Source: Mesorhizobium carmichaelinearum
GTDB lineage: Bacteria > Pseudomonadota > Alphaproteobacteria > Rhizobiales > Rhizobiaceae
DNA length: 64,000 nucleotides
Direction of reading: 5' to 3'
Assembly: GCF_900199455.1 (NCBI RefSeq)
Contig: NZ_FZQR01000015.1
Location: 1-64,000 of the forward strand
Of this stretch, positions 8,423 through 16,769 are shown in pieces. How positions within the stretch are numbered: the stretch's first letter is position 1; each line of letters starts with the position of its first letter. The notes below the pieces were generated by a model. It searched no databases. It worked only from the letters and a program-made list of their open reading frames with translations, and was not told the origin of the DNA. The position numbers and the translations under genes are program-made.

Positions 8423-9256
8423 ATGAGAGGCGTTCTCTCCGACAGGATGGGCGCGGCGCTGTTGATGGCGCCGCTGCTCCTGTTCCTCATCCTGGCCTAT
8501 GCCTGGCCGTTTCTCGGCGTGGTGAAGTGGAGTTTTACCCTGCCAACGCCAGGGCTTGGCCAGTACCAGGCGTTGCTCACCGACGATCTGGTGCAGTCGG
8601 TGTTCATCCGCACGCTGCGCATCGCGGCCATCGTCACTGTTGTATCCGTCGCCGCCGCCTATGCCATCACCGTCGTCTGGGTGCGCGGCAGCCCGGCGCA
8701 GCGCCTCATCGCTGAATTCTGCATCCTGGTGCCGTTCTGGATCTCGGTGTTGACGCGCGCCTTCGGCTGGGTGGCGCTTTTGTCCAATCGCGGCCTGATC
8801 AACACCTGGCTGCAGTCGATCGGCTTCATCTCCGAACCGCTGACCCTGGTACGCAACGAATTCGGCGTAGTCGTCGGCATGACGCATTTCCTCATTCCTT
8901 TCGCGGTCTTTCCGCTGGCATCCGCCATGCGCAGCCTCGATGACCGCGTGCTTCTGGCGGCCCGCGGCCTCGGCTCAAGCCGCATGCGCACCTTCTGGAC
9001 GGTGTTCGTGCCGATGACCCGCTCCGGTATCATCGGCTCGGCGCTGATCGTCTTCGTGTTTTCGCTCGGCTTCTTCGTCACGCCGGCGATCCTTGGCGGC
9101 GGCCGCAGCGTGATGATCGCCGAGCTGATCTATCTCAGGATTTTCCAGAGCCCGGACTGGGGGCTGGGGGCGGCGATCAGCGTCGTGCTGGTGCTGTTCG
9201 TCGGCGCGCTGATGGCGTTGCTTTTCCGCTACGTCAAACCGAAGCAGTTGATCTGA
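8423..9256 (+). CDS. ABC transporter permease, PotB-like
   Basis: 277 aa, about six membrane segments, with the EAA loop that contacts the ATPase in the LLAARGLGSSRMRTFWTVFVPM region. First of two permeases; its TGA overlaps the ATG of the next gene by one base (TGATG), implying translational coupling. The start ATG at 8423 gives a short cytoplasmic N-terminus (MRGVLSDRMG) before the first membrane helix. Confidence 0.93.
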   Translation: MRGVLSDRMGAALLMAPLLLFLILAYAWPFLGVVKWSFTLPTPGLGQYQALLTDDLVQSVFIRTLRIAAIVTVVSVAAAYAITVVWVRGSPAQRLIAEFCILVPFWISVLTRAFGWVALLSNRGLINTWLQSIGFISEPLTLVRNEFGVVVGMTHFLIPFAVFPLASAMRSLDDRVLLAARGLGSSRMRTFWTVFVPMTRSGIIGSALIVFVFSLGFFVTPAILGGGRSVMIAELIYLRIFQSPDWGLGAAISVVLVLFVGALMALLFRYVKPKQLI

Positions 9257-10062
9257 TGCCGACCTATCGCCCCGGTCCCGTCTCGCTGGTCATCGCCGCT
9301 TTGGTGGCGCTGTTCCTGCTGATGCCGCTGCTCGCCGTCATCCCGGTGTCGCTGACGCCGAGCCGCATGCTGGCGATGCCGTCAGGCGAACTGTCGCTGC
9401 GCCACTACCGGGCGCTGATCGAGGATCCGCGCTGGATCGATTCCATCCTGCTCTCGATCCGCATCGGCGTCGCCAGCAGCGCCTTTTCCACCGTGCTCGC
9501 GCTTTGCTTCAGCCTGGGCGTCTGGATGTTCCAGCCCCGCTTTACCGCCGCGCTGGTCGGTTTCGTGCTGCTGCCGATGGTGGTGCCGCCGGTGGTCTCG
9601 GCGATCACGCTCTACTTCCTGCTGACCTCGGTCTCGGGCATGAGTTCCTTCTTCGGCTACGACACCTGGCTTGGCGTTGCCATGGCGCATTCGGTGATGA
9701 CGGTGCCTTTCGCCACGGTGCTGATCCTGGTCTCGCTCAGCCAGCTCGACCGCCGCATCGACCTTGCGGCGAGGGGGCTCGGCGCCAGCGTCTGGGAGCG
9801 CGCCACGCGCATCATCATGCCCAACATCAAGTTCGGGATCGTCACCGCGGCGTTGCTGTCCTTCGTTCTGTCCTGGGAAGAAATCGGCGTCACGCTGTTC
9901 ATCACCTCGGTCAACGCCATCACGCTGCCTCGTCTGATGTGGATGGGCCTGCGCGACAACATCGACCCGGCGATCGCCGCCCTTTCGGTGATCCTGATCA
10001 TCATCACCGTGCTGGTGCTGGCGGTGCGGAGTGTGGTTACCAGGCAGCGCGCTGGACACTAG
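9256..10062 (+). CDS. ABC transporter permease, PotC-like
   Basis: 268 aa, six predicted membrane helices; EAA loop in DLAARGLGASVWERATRIIMPN. It starts within the stop codon of the preceding permease gene (TGATG) and ends the operon. Pairs with the PotB-like permease to form the import channel. Confidence 0.93.
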   Translation: MPTYRPGPVSLVIAALVALFLLMPLLAVIPVSLTPSRMLAMPSGELSLRHYRALIEDPRWIDSILLSIRIGVASSAFSTVLALCFSLGVWMFQPRFTAALVGFVLLPMVVPPVVSAITLYFLLTSVSGMSSFFGYDTWLGVAMAHSVMTVPFATVLILVSLSQLDRRIDLAARGLGASVWERATRIIMPNIKFGIVTAALLSFVLSWEEIGVTLFITSVNAITLPRLMWMGLRDNIDPAIAALSVILIIITVLVLAVRSVVTRQRAGH

Positions 10063-10164
10063 ACAAACCGCACCGAGACGCGGCCAAACCTGGCCCGTCT
10101 CCTCGACTTCATTCACGATGCGGCGCAAAATATACAAAGCGCTGGCGTTTCATGGGAGGTGATG

Positions 10165-10884
10165 ATGTCGGTGACGTATGATTTTACGGGCCGGACAGCC
10201 ATCGTCACAGGCGGCGCCCGCGGTATCGGCCGGGCGATCGCCCATAAGCTCGCCTTGAGTGGGGCCGACGTCTGGATCTGGGACATTGAGCCCGTCGCGC
10301 TTGAAGGCACACGTTCTCTGTCAGTGGACGTGACGAAACGCGATAGCGTCATGCAAGCGCTATCCGTCATGGGCGAAGTCGGGATCGACATTCTCGTCAA
10401 CAATGCGGGGTGGCTGGGCAGCTACAAGCCGTTCGAGGAATTCGAACCGGCGGAATGGCAGAAAATCCTGCAGGTCAACCTCCTTGGCACGTTCGAAGTG
10501 ACGCATCGGGTGCTCCCGCTTATGCGACGAGCGGGCAGGGGTCGTATCGTCAACATGGGATCCCTTGCCGGGAAAGAGGGACTGCCGAGCCTTGCGGCCT
10601 ATTCCGCAGCCAGCGCCGGTGTCATCGCTTTTACCAAAGCCCTGTCGCGCGAGGTCAGCGACACGGATATTCGCGTCAACTGCATCGCTCCGGGTCCGAT
10701 CGATACGCGCCTTATCCGGGATCTCGGCAATGAGACCGTCGACGCGATGATATCGGCAAGTCCGCTGAAGCGGCTCGGCGATCCGGACGAGGTAGCGGCG
10801 CTCGTGGTGTGGCTTTGCTCAGATGCCAGCGCGTTCAACACCGGCGCTGTTTTCGACATGTCGGGCGGCCGAGCCCGATACTAG
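10165..10884 (+). CDS. Short-chain dehydrogenase/reductase family protein lacking the catalytic lysine
   Basis: 239 aa from ATG 10165, chosen because GGGAGG (10154-10159) then sits 5 nt upstream; GTG 10159 and ATG 10162 are also in frame. Classical SDR fold: NAD(P)-binding TGGARGIG (residues 15-22), VNNAG (78-82), Asn105, Ser133 and Tyr146 are present. The YxxxK motif, however, reads YSAAS, so the residue expected to be the catalytic Lys is Ser150. Either the enzyme uses another residue or it is a binding or regulatory pseudo-enzyme. Close homologues of this shape usually have FabG/3-oxoacyl or sugar-alcohol dehydrogenase annotations. It is alone: nearly 100 bp after the transporter operon and followed by a gene-poor stretch. 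Function unassigned. Confidence 0.85.
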   Translation: MSVTYDFTGRTAIVTGGARGIGRAIAHKLALSGADVWIWDIEPVALEGTRSLSVDVTKRDSVMQALSVMGEVGIDILVNNAGWLGSYKPFEEFEPAEWQKILQVNLLGTFEVTHRVLPLMRRAGRGRIVNMGSLAGKEGLPSLAAYSAASAGVIAFTKALSREVSDTDIRVNCIAPGPIDTRLIRDLGNETVDAMISASPLKRLGDPDEVAALVVWLCSDASAFNTGAVFDMSGGRARY

Positions 10885-11350
10885 CAGCGCTGCGAACTCA
10901 AAGGATAAGCCCCGCCGCTTCGGGGGTATGCATCGTGGTCCGGTCGCGTGACGGCCGATCTTTCGCACCATCCAGGCCAACGAAGCTAGTCCGACCATGG
11001 CGCCTGGATACCGAGCATCGACCGGGCTCCGACGAGGGGGTGCGACTGGGCCGAGGGGCTGCCGTTCGGAATTTCGCTCCTTGGTCCTGGGAATTCCGAC
11101 ATGGCTCTGCTGTCCCTTTGCCGCAAGGCGCTCGGGCAACATGCTGGCTGAGCAAATCGGCTCTCCAAACTTGCACGGCATGGCAATCTGTTCATAACAG
11201 AGTCGTATTTTCGAGATGATCGGCGATCATGATCGCCATGAGACGAATCACGCGGTATGGCGCGGACTTGTCGAGCCGGCTACGCTACGCGCGAATTTGC
11301 CAGTATGGCGAACGGCTTGCACAAGGCGTGACAGGCGAGGGGGACGACAA
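10885..11350. other. Gene-poor stretch with a 16-bp perfect palindrome
   Basis: No convincing gene in about 460 bp. The palindrome GGCGATCATGATCGCC is at 11222-11237. Directly after it a 38-codon reading frame (ATG 11238, stop 11352-11354) ends overlapping the start of the DUF3168 gene (ATGA); it has no recognisable similarity and may be chance or a remnant of a phage-type head-tail gene. Confidence 0.5.
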
Positions 11351-11758
11351 ATGACCGCGCCCGGCGATTTGCTGCAGGCACTTTTTCTAAGGCTCAAAAG
11401 CGATGCGTCGCTGTCGGCGTTGCTGGGTGGCGCTGGCCTGCTGGAACAGGCAGCCGACAATGCCGCCTTTCCCTATGTGACCTGTGGCCAGACCAGCGCC
11501 TTTGACTGGAACACCGGCGCCGACAACAATGACGATCAACTGATCACGCTGCATGTCTGGTCGAAAGCCAATGGCGATGTCGAGACACTTGCCATCATGG
11601 ATGCCATCAAGGCCCGCCTCGCCGACGCGGCGCTGGTGATCGGCCCGCGTGGCCAGACGCGGCTGTCGCTTGAATTCACCGAGGCCCGTTATGACGAAGA
11701 CCTCCTCGTGCACCATGGATTGCTGCGGTTTCGTGCGCTGACGCAGGAAAGTGCCTGA
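11351..11758 (+). CDS. DUF3168 family protein (phage/gene-transfer-agent tail type), orphan
   Basis: 135 aa from ATG 11351 (MTAPGDLLQALFLRLKSD); a longer in-frame extension to 11216 has no family-like content. The DUF3168 family comprises small tail-completion or head-tail joining proteins of siphophages and of gene transfer agents. Recognisable features: N-terminal helical LQALFLRLKSDASLSALL, central FPYVTCGQ, and DNNDDQLITLHVWSKANG. No capsid, portal, tail or lysis gene is beside it, so it is probably a relic of a GTA or prophage cluster, or a domesticated single gene. Assignment to DUF3168 is by pattern recognition. Confidence 0.7.
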   Translation: MTAPGDLLQALFLRLKSDASLSALLGGAGLLEQAADNAAFPYVTCGQTSAFDWNTGADNNDDQLITLHVWSKANGDVETLAIMDAIKARLADAALVIGPRGQTRLSLEFTEARYDEDLLVHHGLLRFRALTQESA

Positions 11759-11931
11759 CACGCTTTCAATCTGACCGAAACGGAGTCTAGACTGGCATTT
11801 GCGGGATTTCGTCGGATTGGGGCGACGAAATCACCGTCGGTCGTCTCGCGTTCCAGGGGTGTAGCGAACATGGTTTTCGCATCGATCACCGTTCATTTCA
11901 CGTTCAGCACCGATGCGTTACAACGCCGACC

Positions 11932-12231
11932 ATGAAAACGCTTCGCTCCCACTTTCGAACCGCGACCCTGGCGCTCTGTGCCGCCGGGCTGTTCGCGTCG
12001 CAGGCAAGCGCCGCGTCGGTCGCGGCGTCCGACCAGGACGATCCGGTCGTTGTCGCCGGGAATGACTGCTACGCGATCGGCCAGCAGGTGGCCGAGCAGA
12101 ATGGCGGAACGCTGGCCAAGGCCTCGCAGTCGACACGCGGTGGCCAGCCGGTCTGCGTCATCGTCGTGCTGGTGCCGGGCAAGGACGGGCAGCGTCCGCG
12201 CCGTTCCGAGATCGTCGTTCCGCAGAACTGA
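11932..12231 (+). CDS. feuN: Small secreted protein upstream of feuPQ, FeuN-like
   Basis: 99 aa with a clear signal peptide (basic start MKTLRSHFR, hydrophobic core, cleavage near ASAAS) and a mature domain of about 75 residues with two cysteines (GNDCYAIG and QPVCVIV) that could form a disulphide in the periplasm. In Sinorhizobium meliloti FeuN is a small periplasmic protein encoded just upstream of feuP that restrains FeuPQ signalling. Position, size and export signal match; sequence-level orthology is inferred, not shown. A PepSY-like modulator fold is the alternative reading. Confidence 0.72.
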   Translation: MKTLRSHFRTATLALCAAGLFASQASAASVAASDQDDPVVVAGNDCYAIGQQVAEQNGGTLAKASQSTRGGQPVCVIVVLVPGKDGQRPRRSEIVVPQN

Positions 12232-12313
12232 CCCAGTCTTCCATCTTACAGGGCTACGTTTCCCAGGCCGCCGGAATCGGCCTATATCTGACCCAGTCTT
12301 CAGTCTGACTGAA
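12228..12313. promoter_or_regulatory. feuN-feuP spacer with 14-bp direct repeats and a dyad
   Basis: CTGACCCAGTCTTC occurs at 12228-12241 (spanning the feuN stop codon) and again at 12288-12301, exactly 60 bp apart. The second copy runs into a perfect 7-bp inverted repeat, TTCAGTC-T-GACTGAA (12299-12313), 25 bp before the feuP start. This may be a regulator binding site or a short attenuator. Confidence 0.5.
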
Positions 12314-12338
12314 CTCTTCAACAGGTGTCGATCTCCGC

Positions 12339-13004
12339 ATGCGCGTACTCGTCGTCGAGGATGACAAGGATCTCAACCGGCAGATAGCGGATGCGCTGGT
12401 CGACGCCGGCTATGTCGTCGACCGTGCCTTTGACGGCGAGGAAGGCCATTTCCTCGGCGACACTGAGCCTTACGACGCCGTCGTGCTCGATATCGGCCTG
12501 CCGCAGATGGACGGCATCAGCGTGGTCGAGCGCTGGCGCCGTGGCGGTCGCAAGATGCCGGTGCTGATCCTGACGGCGCGCGACCGCTGGAGCGACAAGG
12601 TCTCCGGCATCGATGCCGGCGCGGACGACTATGTCACCAAGCCGTTCCACATCGAGGAGGTGCTCGCCAGGGTCAGGGCGCTGATCCGCCGCGCCGCCGG
12701 CCATGCCTCGTCGGAACTCTCCTGCGGGCCGCTGCGCCTCGACACCAAGGCCTCGAAGGCCGACGTCAACGGCGTGCCGCTGAAGCTGACCTCGCACGAA
12801 TTCCGCCTGCTTGCCTATCTGATGCACCATATGGGCGAAGTGGTCTCGCGCACCGAACTGGTCGAGCATCTCTACGACCAGGATTTCGACCGCGATTCCA
12901 ACACCATCGAGGTGTTTGTCGGGCGGCTGCGCAAGAAGATGGGCATCGACATGATCGAAACCGTGCGTGGCATGGGCTACCGCATGCGCGAGCCGGAGGC
13001 GTAA
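12339..13004 (+). CDS. feuP: OmpR-family response regulator FeuP
   Basis: 221 aa. Receiver domain 1-115 with the acidic pair EDD (7-9), phospho-acceptor Asp51 (VVLDIGLPQMDG) and the conserved Lys in YVTKPF; winged-helix DNA-binding domain 125-218. In rhizobia FeuP with FeuQ responds to low osmolarity and is needed for cyclic glucan export and symbiosis. The start codon is ATG 12339 (MRVLVVEDD). Its 3' end overlaps the first in-frame start of the kinase gene, so the two are co-translated. Confidence 0.88.
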   Translation: MRVLVVEDDKDLNRQIADALVDAGYVVDRAFDGEEGHFLGDTEPYDAVVLDIGLPQMDGISVVERWRRGGRKMPVLILTARDRWSDKVSGIDAGADDYVTKPFHIEEVLARVRALIRRAAGHASSELSCGPLRLDTKASKADVNGVPLKLTSHEFRLLAYLMHHMGEVVSRTELVEHLYDQDFDRDSNTIEVFVGRLRKKMGIDMIETVRGMGYRMREPEA

Positions 13005-14415
13005 CTCGGAACCGCTCAAACCAACCGTAAGGGCGCCGCTTTCGCTGCGTTTGTGGCCGCGTTCGCTGACGTTCCGCGTCATCGCCTTTTCGACGGTCTG
13101 GGCGATCCTGACCCTTGTCGTCATCTTCACCTTGATCACCACCCTCTATCGCCAGGCCAGCGAGCGGGGCTTCGACAGCCTGCTTTCGGCGCATCTGTTC
13201 AACCTGATCGGGTCCATCGGCATTTCCGACACGGGAGCGCTCACCGGCGCTCCGGACCTCGGCGACCTTCGCTTTTCGGAGCCGAATTCGGGCTGGTACT
13301 GGTCGGTCGAGCCAGCCTCGGAAGGCGTGCATGGCGACCTTCATTCGTCGTCGATGACGAGCAAAATCCCGTCGCCAAACGTCGCCGAGGTGCCCTTCAA
13401 TGCCAGTTTCCAGCGCAGCTATTCGGCCGAAGGCATCGACGGCGAGCAACTCGAAGTGTTCGAGAGCGAATTCGTGCTCGATGCCAAGAACCGCGCCGCG
13501 CGTTTTCGTGTCATGGGCAACCAGAGCGAACTCGAACAGGAAATCGCCACCTTCCAGCGCCGCCTGTTGACTTATCTCAGCCTGTTCGGCGTCGGCATGA
13601 TCGCTATCAACGCCATTGCCATCCTGCTCGGCCTGCAGCCGCTGCGCCGGGTCCGCAACGCCCTTGCCATGGTGCGCGAAGGCACAGCGCAAAGGCTCGA
13701 CGGCCGCTTCCCGGCTGAGATCGAACCATTAGCCAACGAAACCAACGCCTTGATCGAAAACAACAAACGCATTGTCGAGCGCTCGCGAACCCAGGTTGGC
13801 AATCTCGCCCATTCGCTGAAGACGCCGCTGGCCGTGCTGCTCAACGAAGGCAGGGCGCTTGGCGGCGCCAAGGGACAATTGATCGCCGAGCAGGCCGCCT
13901 CGATGCAGAAACAGGTCGACCATTATTTGCAGCGCGCCCGCGTCGCGGCGCAACGCGACAGCGTCGTCTACCGCACGCCGGTGGCGCCGTTGGTGCAGCG
14001 CATGGTGCGGGTCTTGCAGAAGCTCAACCCGCAGACCAGCCTGTCGCTGACGCTGCCGGCTACCGAAATCGTCTTCGCTGGCGAGCGCGAGGACCTTGAG
14101 GAACTGCTCGGCAATCTTCTCGAAAATGCGATGAAATGGGCAAAAAGCGCGGTGTCGGTCACGGTGGCGCCCTTGGCCGGCAAGGATGACAAGCTGTTCG
14201 AGATCAGCATCGACGACGACGGCCCGGGCATTCCCGAGGACAAGGCGCGCGACGCGCTGAAGCGTGGAAGGCGCCTGGACGAGACAAAACCGGGAACAGG
14301 TCTGGGGCTTGCCATTGTCGCCGACCTCGTCAACGAGTATGGAGGCGTTCTCGCGCTCGAACGGTCCGGCATGGGCGGATTGAAGGCAGTGGTGCGATTG
14401 CGGAGCCTTCAGTGA
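12967..14415 (+). CDS. feuQ: Sensor histidine kinase FeuQ
   Basis: About 470-482 aa membrane kinase. Two membrane helices flank a periplasmic sensor region (roughly residues 60-190), then HAMP, dimerisation/phosphoacceptor (NLAHSLKTPLAVL, H-box), N-box (LLGNLLENAMKWAK), G1 (DDDGPGIPED) and G2 (GTGLGLAIV). It phosphorylates FeuP. The given start at 12967 lies inside feuP; the true start may be a non-ATG codon shortly after the feuP stop, for example near TTG at about 13049, because the first 13 codons simply overlap feuP. PhoQ-like organisation. Confidence 0.87.
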   Translation: MAWATACASRRRNSEPLKPTVRAPLSLRLWPRSLTFRVIAFSTVWAILTLVVIFTLITTLYRQASERGFDSLLSAHLFNLIGSIGISDTGALTGAPDLGDLRFSEPNSGWYWSVEPASEGVHGDLHSSSMTSKIPSPNVAEVPFNASFQRSYSAEGIDGEQLEVFESEFVLDAKNRAARFRVMGNQSELEQEIATFQRRLLTYLSLFGVGMIAINAIAILLGLQPLRRVRNALAMVREGTAQRLDGRFPAEIEPLANETNALIENNKRIVERSRTQVGNLAHSLKTPLAVLLNEGRALGGAKGQLIAEQAASMQKQVDHYLQRARVAAQRDSVVYRTPVAPLVQRMVRVLQKLNPQTSLSLTLPATEIVFAGEREDLEELLGNLLENAMKWAKSAVSVTVAPLAGKDDKLFEISIDDDGPGIPEDKARDALKRGRRLDETKPGTGLGLAIVADLVNEYGGVLALERSGMGGLKAVVRLRSLQ

Positions 14416-14602
14416 CGCTTTCCCGGGCCAATCGACAGCGGTGGACGGCGTATGGTATGGCGACCTATCGATTGGTCCCGCAGAGGCCGGAAGCGGCCAA
14501 ATTTCCGACAAATATCAATACTATGGCCACGCCTACTTCTCCGATGACGCGGGCCCCGGCGCATCCATGGCAGGCTCCAACTCAAGAAAACCGGTTGTTG
14601 GC

Positions 14603-15040
14603 ATGAAGATTCGCGTTGCGCTTGTTTCCGCCCTGCTGGCCCTGTCCGGCTGCTCCACCTTGAGCGGCAAGGGCCCAACGCTCGCGCCGACACCGGCCTC
14701 GACGCCTCCGGCAAGCGGCAAGGTCACCAAGTCGATCATTTCGGCAATGGACGGCGGCCTCATTGGCGGCTCGATCGGCAACGGCCTCAGCGAATCGGAA
14801 AAACGCAACGCGCTCGAGGCTGAATACAAGGCGCTCGAATATACGACGAGCGGCCAGAAGGTGGCGTGGAAGGGCGATCAGGCGTCGCATTATGGCGAGG
14901 TGGTTCCGGCTCAACCCTATCGCGTCGGTTCGCAGGACTGCCGCCAGTATACGCAGACGGTGTTCACCGGCGGAGCCGGCGTTACCGCCCGCGGAACCGC
15001 GTGCCGCAACGCCGACGGCAGCTGGACGCCGCTGACCTGA
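14603..15040 (+). CDS. Outer-membrane surface-antigen-type lipoprotein
   Basis: 145 aa from ATG 14603. Type II signal with lipobox LSGC (lipidated Cys near residue 17). The mature part has a glycine-rich hydrophobic stretch (GGLIGGSIGNGL) followed by a C-terminal domain with RALEYTTSGQ-like and CRQYTQTV / GTACRNADGSW segments, the pattern of the 17-kDa surface antigen family common in Rhizobiales. Function in the envelope is unclear. It stands between feuQ and ccmI on the same strand with about 120-190 bp on each side, so it is probably its own unit. Confidence 0.8.
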   Translation: MKIRVALVSALLALSGCSTLSGKGPTLAPTPASTPPASGKVTKSIISAMDGGLIGGSIGNGLSESEKRNALEAEYKALEYTTSGQKVAWKGDQASHYGEVVPAQPYRVGSQDCRQYTQTVFTGGAGVTARGTACRNADGSWTPLT

Positions 15041-15157
15041 GATTCCGACCGGATTCGGCCGGTTGATGTCGATCAAGGACGTCAGGCGCGCTGACCGTCA
15101 AAGCGTCGCAGGATGCCTGTGTTGGCAGGGCAGGGCTCTGCCGTTATTGGAAGAACC

Positions 15158-16291
15158 ATGCTGTTCTGGGTCATAGCCGCAATACTGACGCTGGGCGCGA
15201 GCCTGGCGGTGCTGCTGCCGCTGGCCGGAGGCGCCAAGGGCGCGTCGTCGAGCGGCGAGCATGATCTGGAAGTCTATCGCGATCAACTGTCCGAGCTCGA
15301 CCGCGACGCCGCGCGAGGCCTGATCCAGCCGGCGGAAGCGGCCGAGGCCCGCGCCGAAATCGCGCGCCGCATCCTTCGCCTCGATAATGCCGATACGGCC
15401 GGCAAGGCGTCGGCGAGGCCGGCTTCGGTCACCGCACGGCTTGTCGCGACCGTGGCCGTGCTGGCGGTGCCGCTGGTCAGCTGGGGTGTCTACAGCCGGA
15501 TCGGCTCACCCGATTTGCCGGCGCAGCCGCTCAGCGAAAGGCTGGCCAAGAACCCGGCCGACAGTTCGGTCGACGAATTGGTTGCACGGGCCGAGGCTCA
15601 TCTTGCCGCCAACCCGTCCGACGGCAGGGGATGGGACGTGCTGGCTCCGGTCTATCTGCGCATGCAGCGCTTTTCCGACGCGGTGACCGCCTATCGCAAC
15701 GCCATCCGCCTCGACGGCGACAGCGCTGTCCGCCAGGCTGGCCTCGGCGAGGCGATCGCCGGTGCGGCGGGCGGCATCGTTTCCGCCGATGCCCAGGATG
15801 CCTTCGAGGCGGCGCTGAAGCTCGACCCGGCCAATGCGAAAGCCAGCTTCTATTTGGCCATGGCTTTGGCGCAGGAGGGACGGAACAAGGACGCGGTGAC
15901 GGCCTGGCAGGCGATGCTGGGCACTTTGCCGCCGGATTCGCCATGGCGCGGCGCCGTCGAGCAGGCATTGGCCAAGTCCGGCGAAGTCGCTTCCGGTGCG
16001 CCTGCGAAAGGCCCCGATGCCGCGGATGTCGACGCCGCGTCCTCCCTATCGCCGCAGGATCGCGAAGCCATGATCAACACAATGGTCGCTGGCCTCGATG
16101 AAAAACTGCGGCAAAATCCGCGTGACCCGGAAGGATGGATGCGGCTCGTTCGTTCCTATGTCGTGCTGGGCAAGGCCGATCAGGCGCGCGAGGCGCTGGG
16201 TCGCGCCATCGCCGTCTTTGGCGCCGGCAGTGACGAAGCCAAGAAATTCACCGCCTTTGCCGCCTCGCTCGGCCTGACGGCGACGGAGTAG
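15158..16291 (+). CDS. ccmI: Cytochrome c maturation protein CcmI (CycH)
   Basis: 377 aa from ATG 15158 (MLFWVIAAILTL), preceded by GGAAGA; an in-frame start at 15113 is less likely. N-terminal membrane helix, a cytoplasmic leucine-zipper-like segment (LEVYRDQLSELDRDAARGL, the usual CcmI signature), a second membrane helix near residue 105, then a periplasmic TPR domain that holds apocytochrome c for heme ligation. First gene of ccmI-E-F-H, the order known as cycHJKL in rhizobia. Confidence 0.93.
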   Translation: MLFWVIAAILTLGASLAVLLPLAGGAKGASSSGEHDLEVYRDQLSELDRDAARGLIQPAEAAEARAEIARRILRLDNADTAGKASARPASVTARLVATVAVLAVPLVSWGVYSRIGSPDLPAQPLSERLAKNPADSSVDELVARAEAHLAANPSDGRGWDVLAPVYLRMQRFSDAVTAYRNAIRLDGDSAVRQAGLGEAIAGAAGGIVSADAQDAFEAALKLDPANAKASFYLAMALAQEGRNKDAVTAWQAMLGTLPPDSPWRGAVEQALAKSGEVASGAPAKGPDAADVDAASSLSPQDREAMINTMVAGLDEKLRQNPRDPEGWMRLVRSYVVLGKADQAREALGRAIAVFGAGSDEAKKFTAFAASLGLTATE

Positions 16292-16293
16292 AT

Positions 16294-16737
16294 ATGACAC
16301 GCAAGCAGAAAAGGTTGTCGGTCATTGTCGGTGGGTTGGCTTTCCTTGGCGCCGCCACCGGGCTGACCTTCTACGCGCTTGGCCAGAAGGCCTCCTATTT
16401 CTACATGCCGGCTGACCTCACCACGGCCAGCGTCCAGCCCGGCCAGCGCATCAGGCTGGGAGGCTTGGTCGAAAAAGGCACGATCCAGCGCGGGCAGGGG
16501 GCGACGGTCGCCTTTTCCGTTACCGACACGCATAAATCGGTCAAGGTCACCTATACCGGCATCCTGCCCGACCTTTTTCGTGAGGAGCAGGGCGTCATCA
16601 CCGAGGGCACCTTCGGCCCGGACGGTGTCTTTGTTGCCGACAGCGTGCTGGCCAAGCATGATGAGCGCTACATGCCCAAGGAAGTGGCCGACGGGCTGAA
16701 GGCCAAGGGCGTCTGGCAGGAGAGCAAGAGTGAATAG
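16294..16737 (+). CDS. ccmE: Heme chaperone CcmE (CycJ)
   Basis: 147 aa. N-terminal membrane anchor (residues 8-28), OB-fold periplasmic domain, and the heme-binding His122 with Tyr126 in LAKHDERYMP. It receives heme from the CcmABCD complex (not in this window) and delivers it to CcmF/H. It starts 2 bp after the ccmI stop codon. Confidence 0.96.
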   Translation: MTRKQKRLSVIVGGLAFLGAATGLTFYALGQKASYFYMPADLTTASVQPGQRIRLGGLVEKGTIQRGQGATVAFSVTDTHKSVKVTYTGILPDLFREEQGVITEGTFGPDGVFVADSVLAKHDERYMPKEVADGLKAKGVWQESKSE

Positions 16738-16762
16738 CCCTGGCATGAGAGCAAGAGTGAAT
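16713..16762. repeat. 27-bp-period tandem duplication at the ccmE-ccmF junction
   Basis: The last codons of ccmE plus its stop (16713-16735) are repeated at 16740-16762 with one mismatch in 23 bp; shared core GAGAGCAAGAGTGAAT. The duplication moved the ccmF start codon away from the ccmE stop and created the 32-bp spacer. Confidence 0.75.
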
Positions 16763-16769
16763 CACGCTC

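Noticed and set aside
10885..11350. Several 60-130-codon frames on both strands
   Set aside because: They overlap each other in all frames, lack ribosome-binding sites and family patterns.
11351..15040. Possible prophage around the DUF3168 gene
   Set aside because: No integrase, capsid, tail or lysis genes; next genes are the core feu locus.
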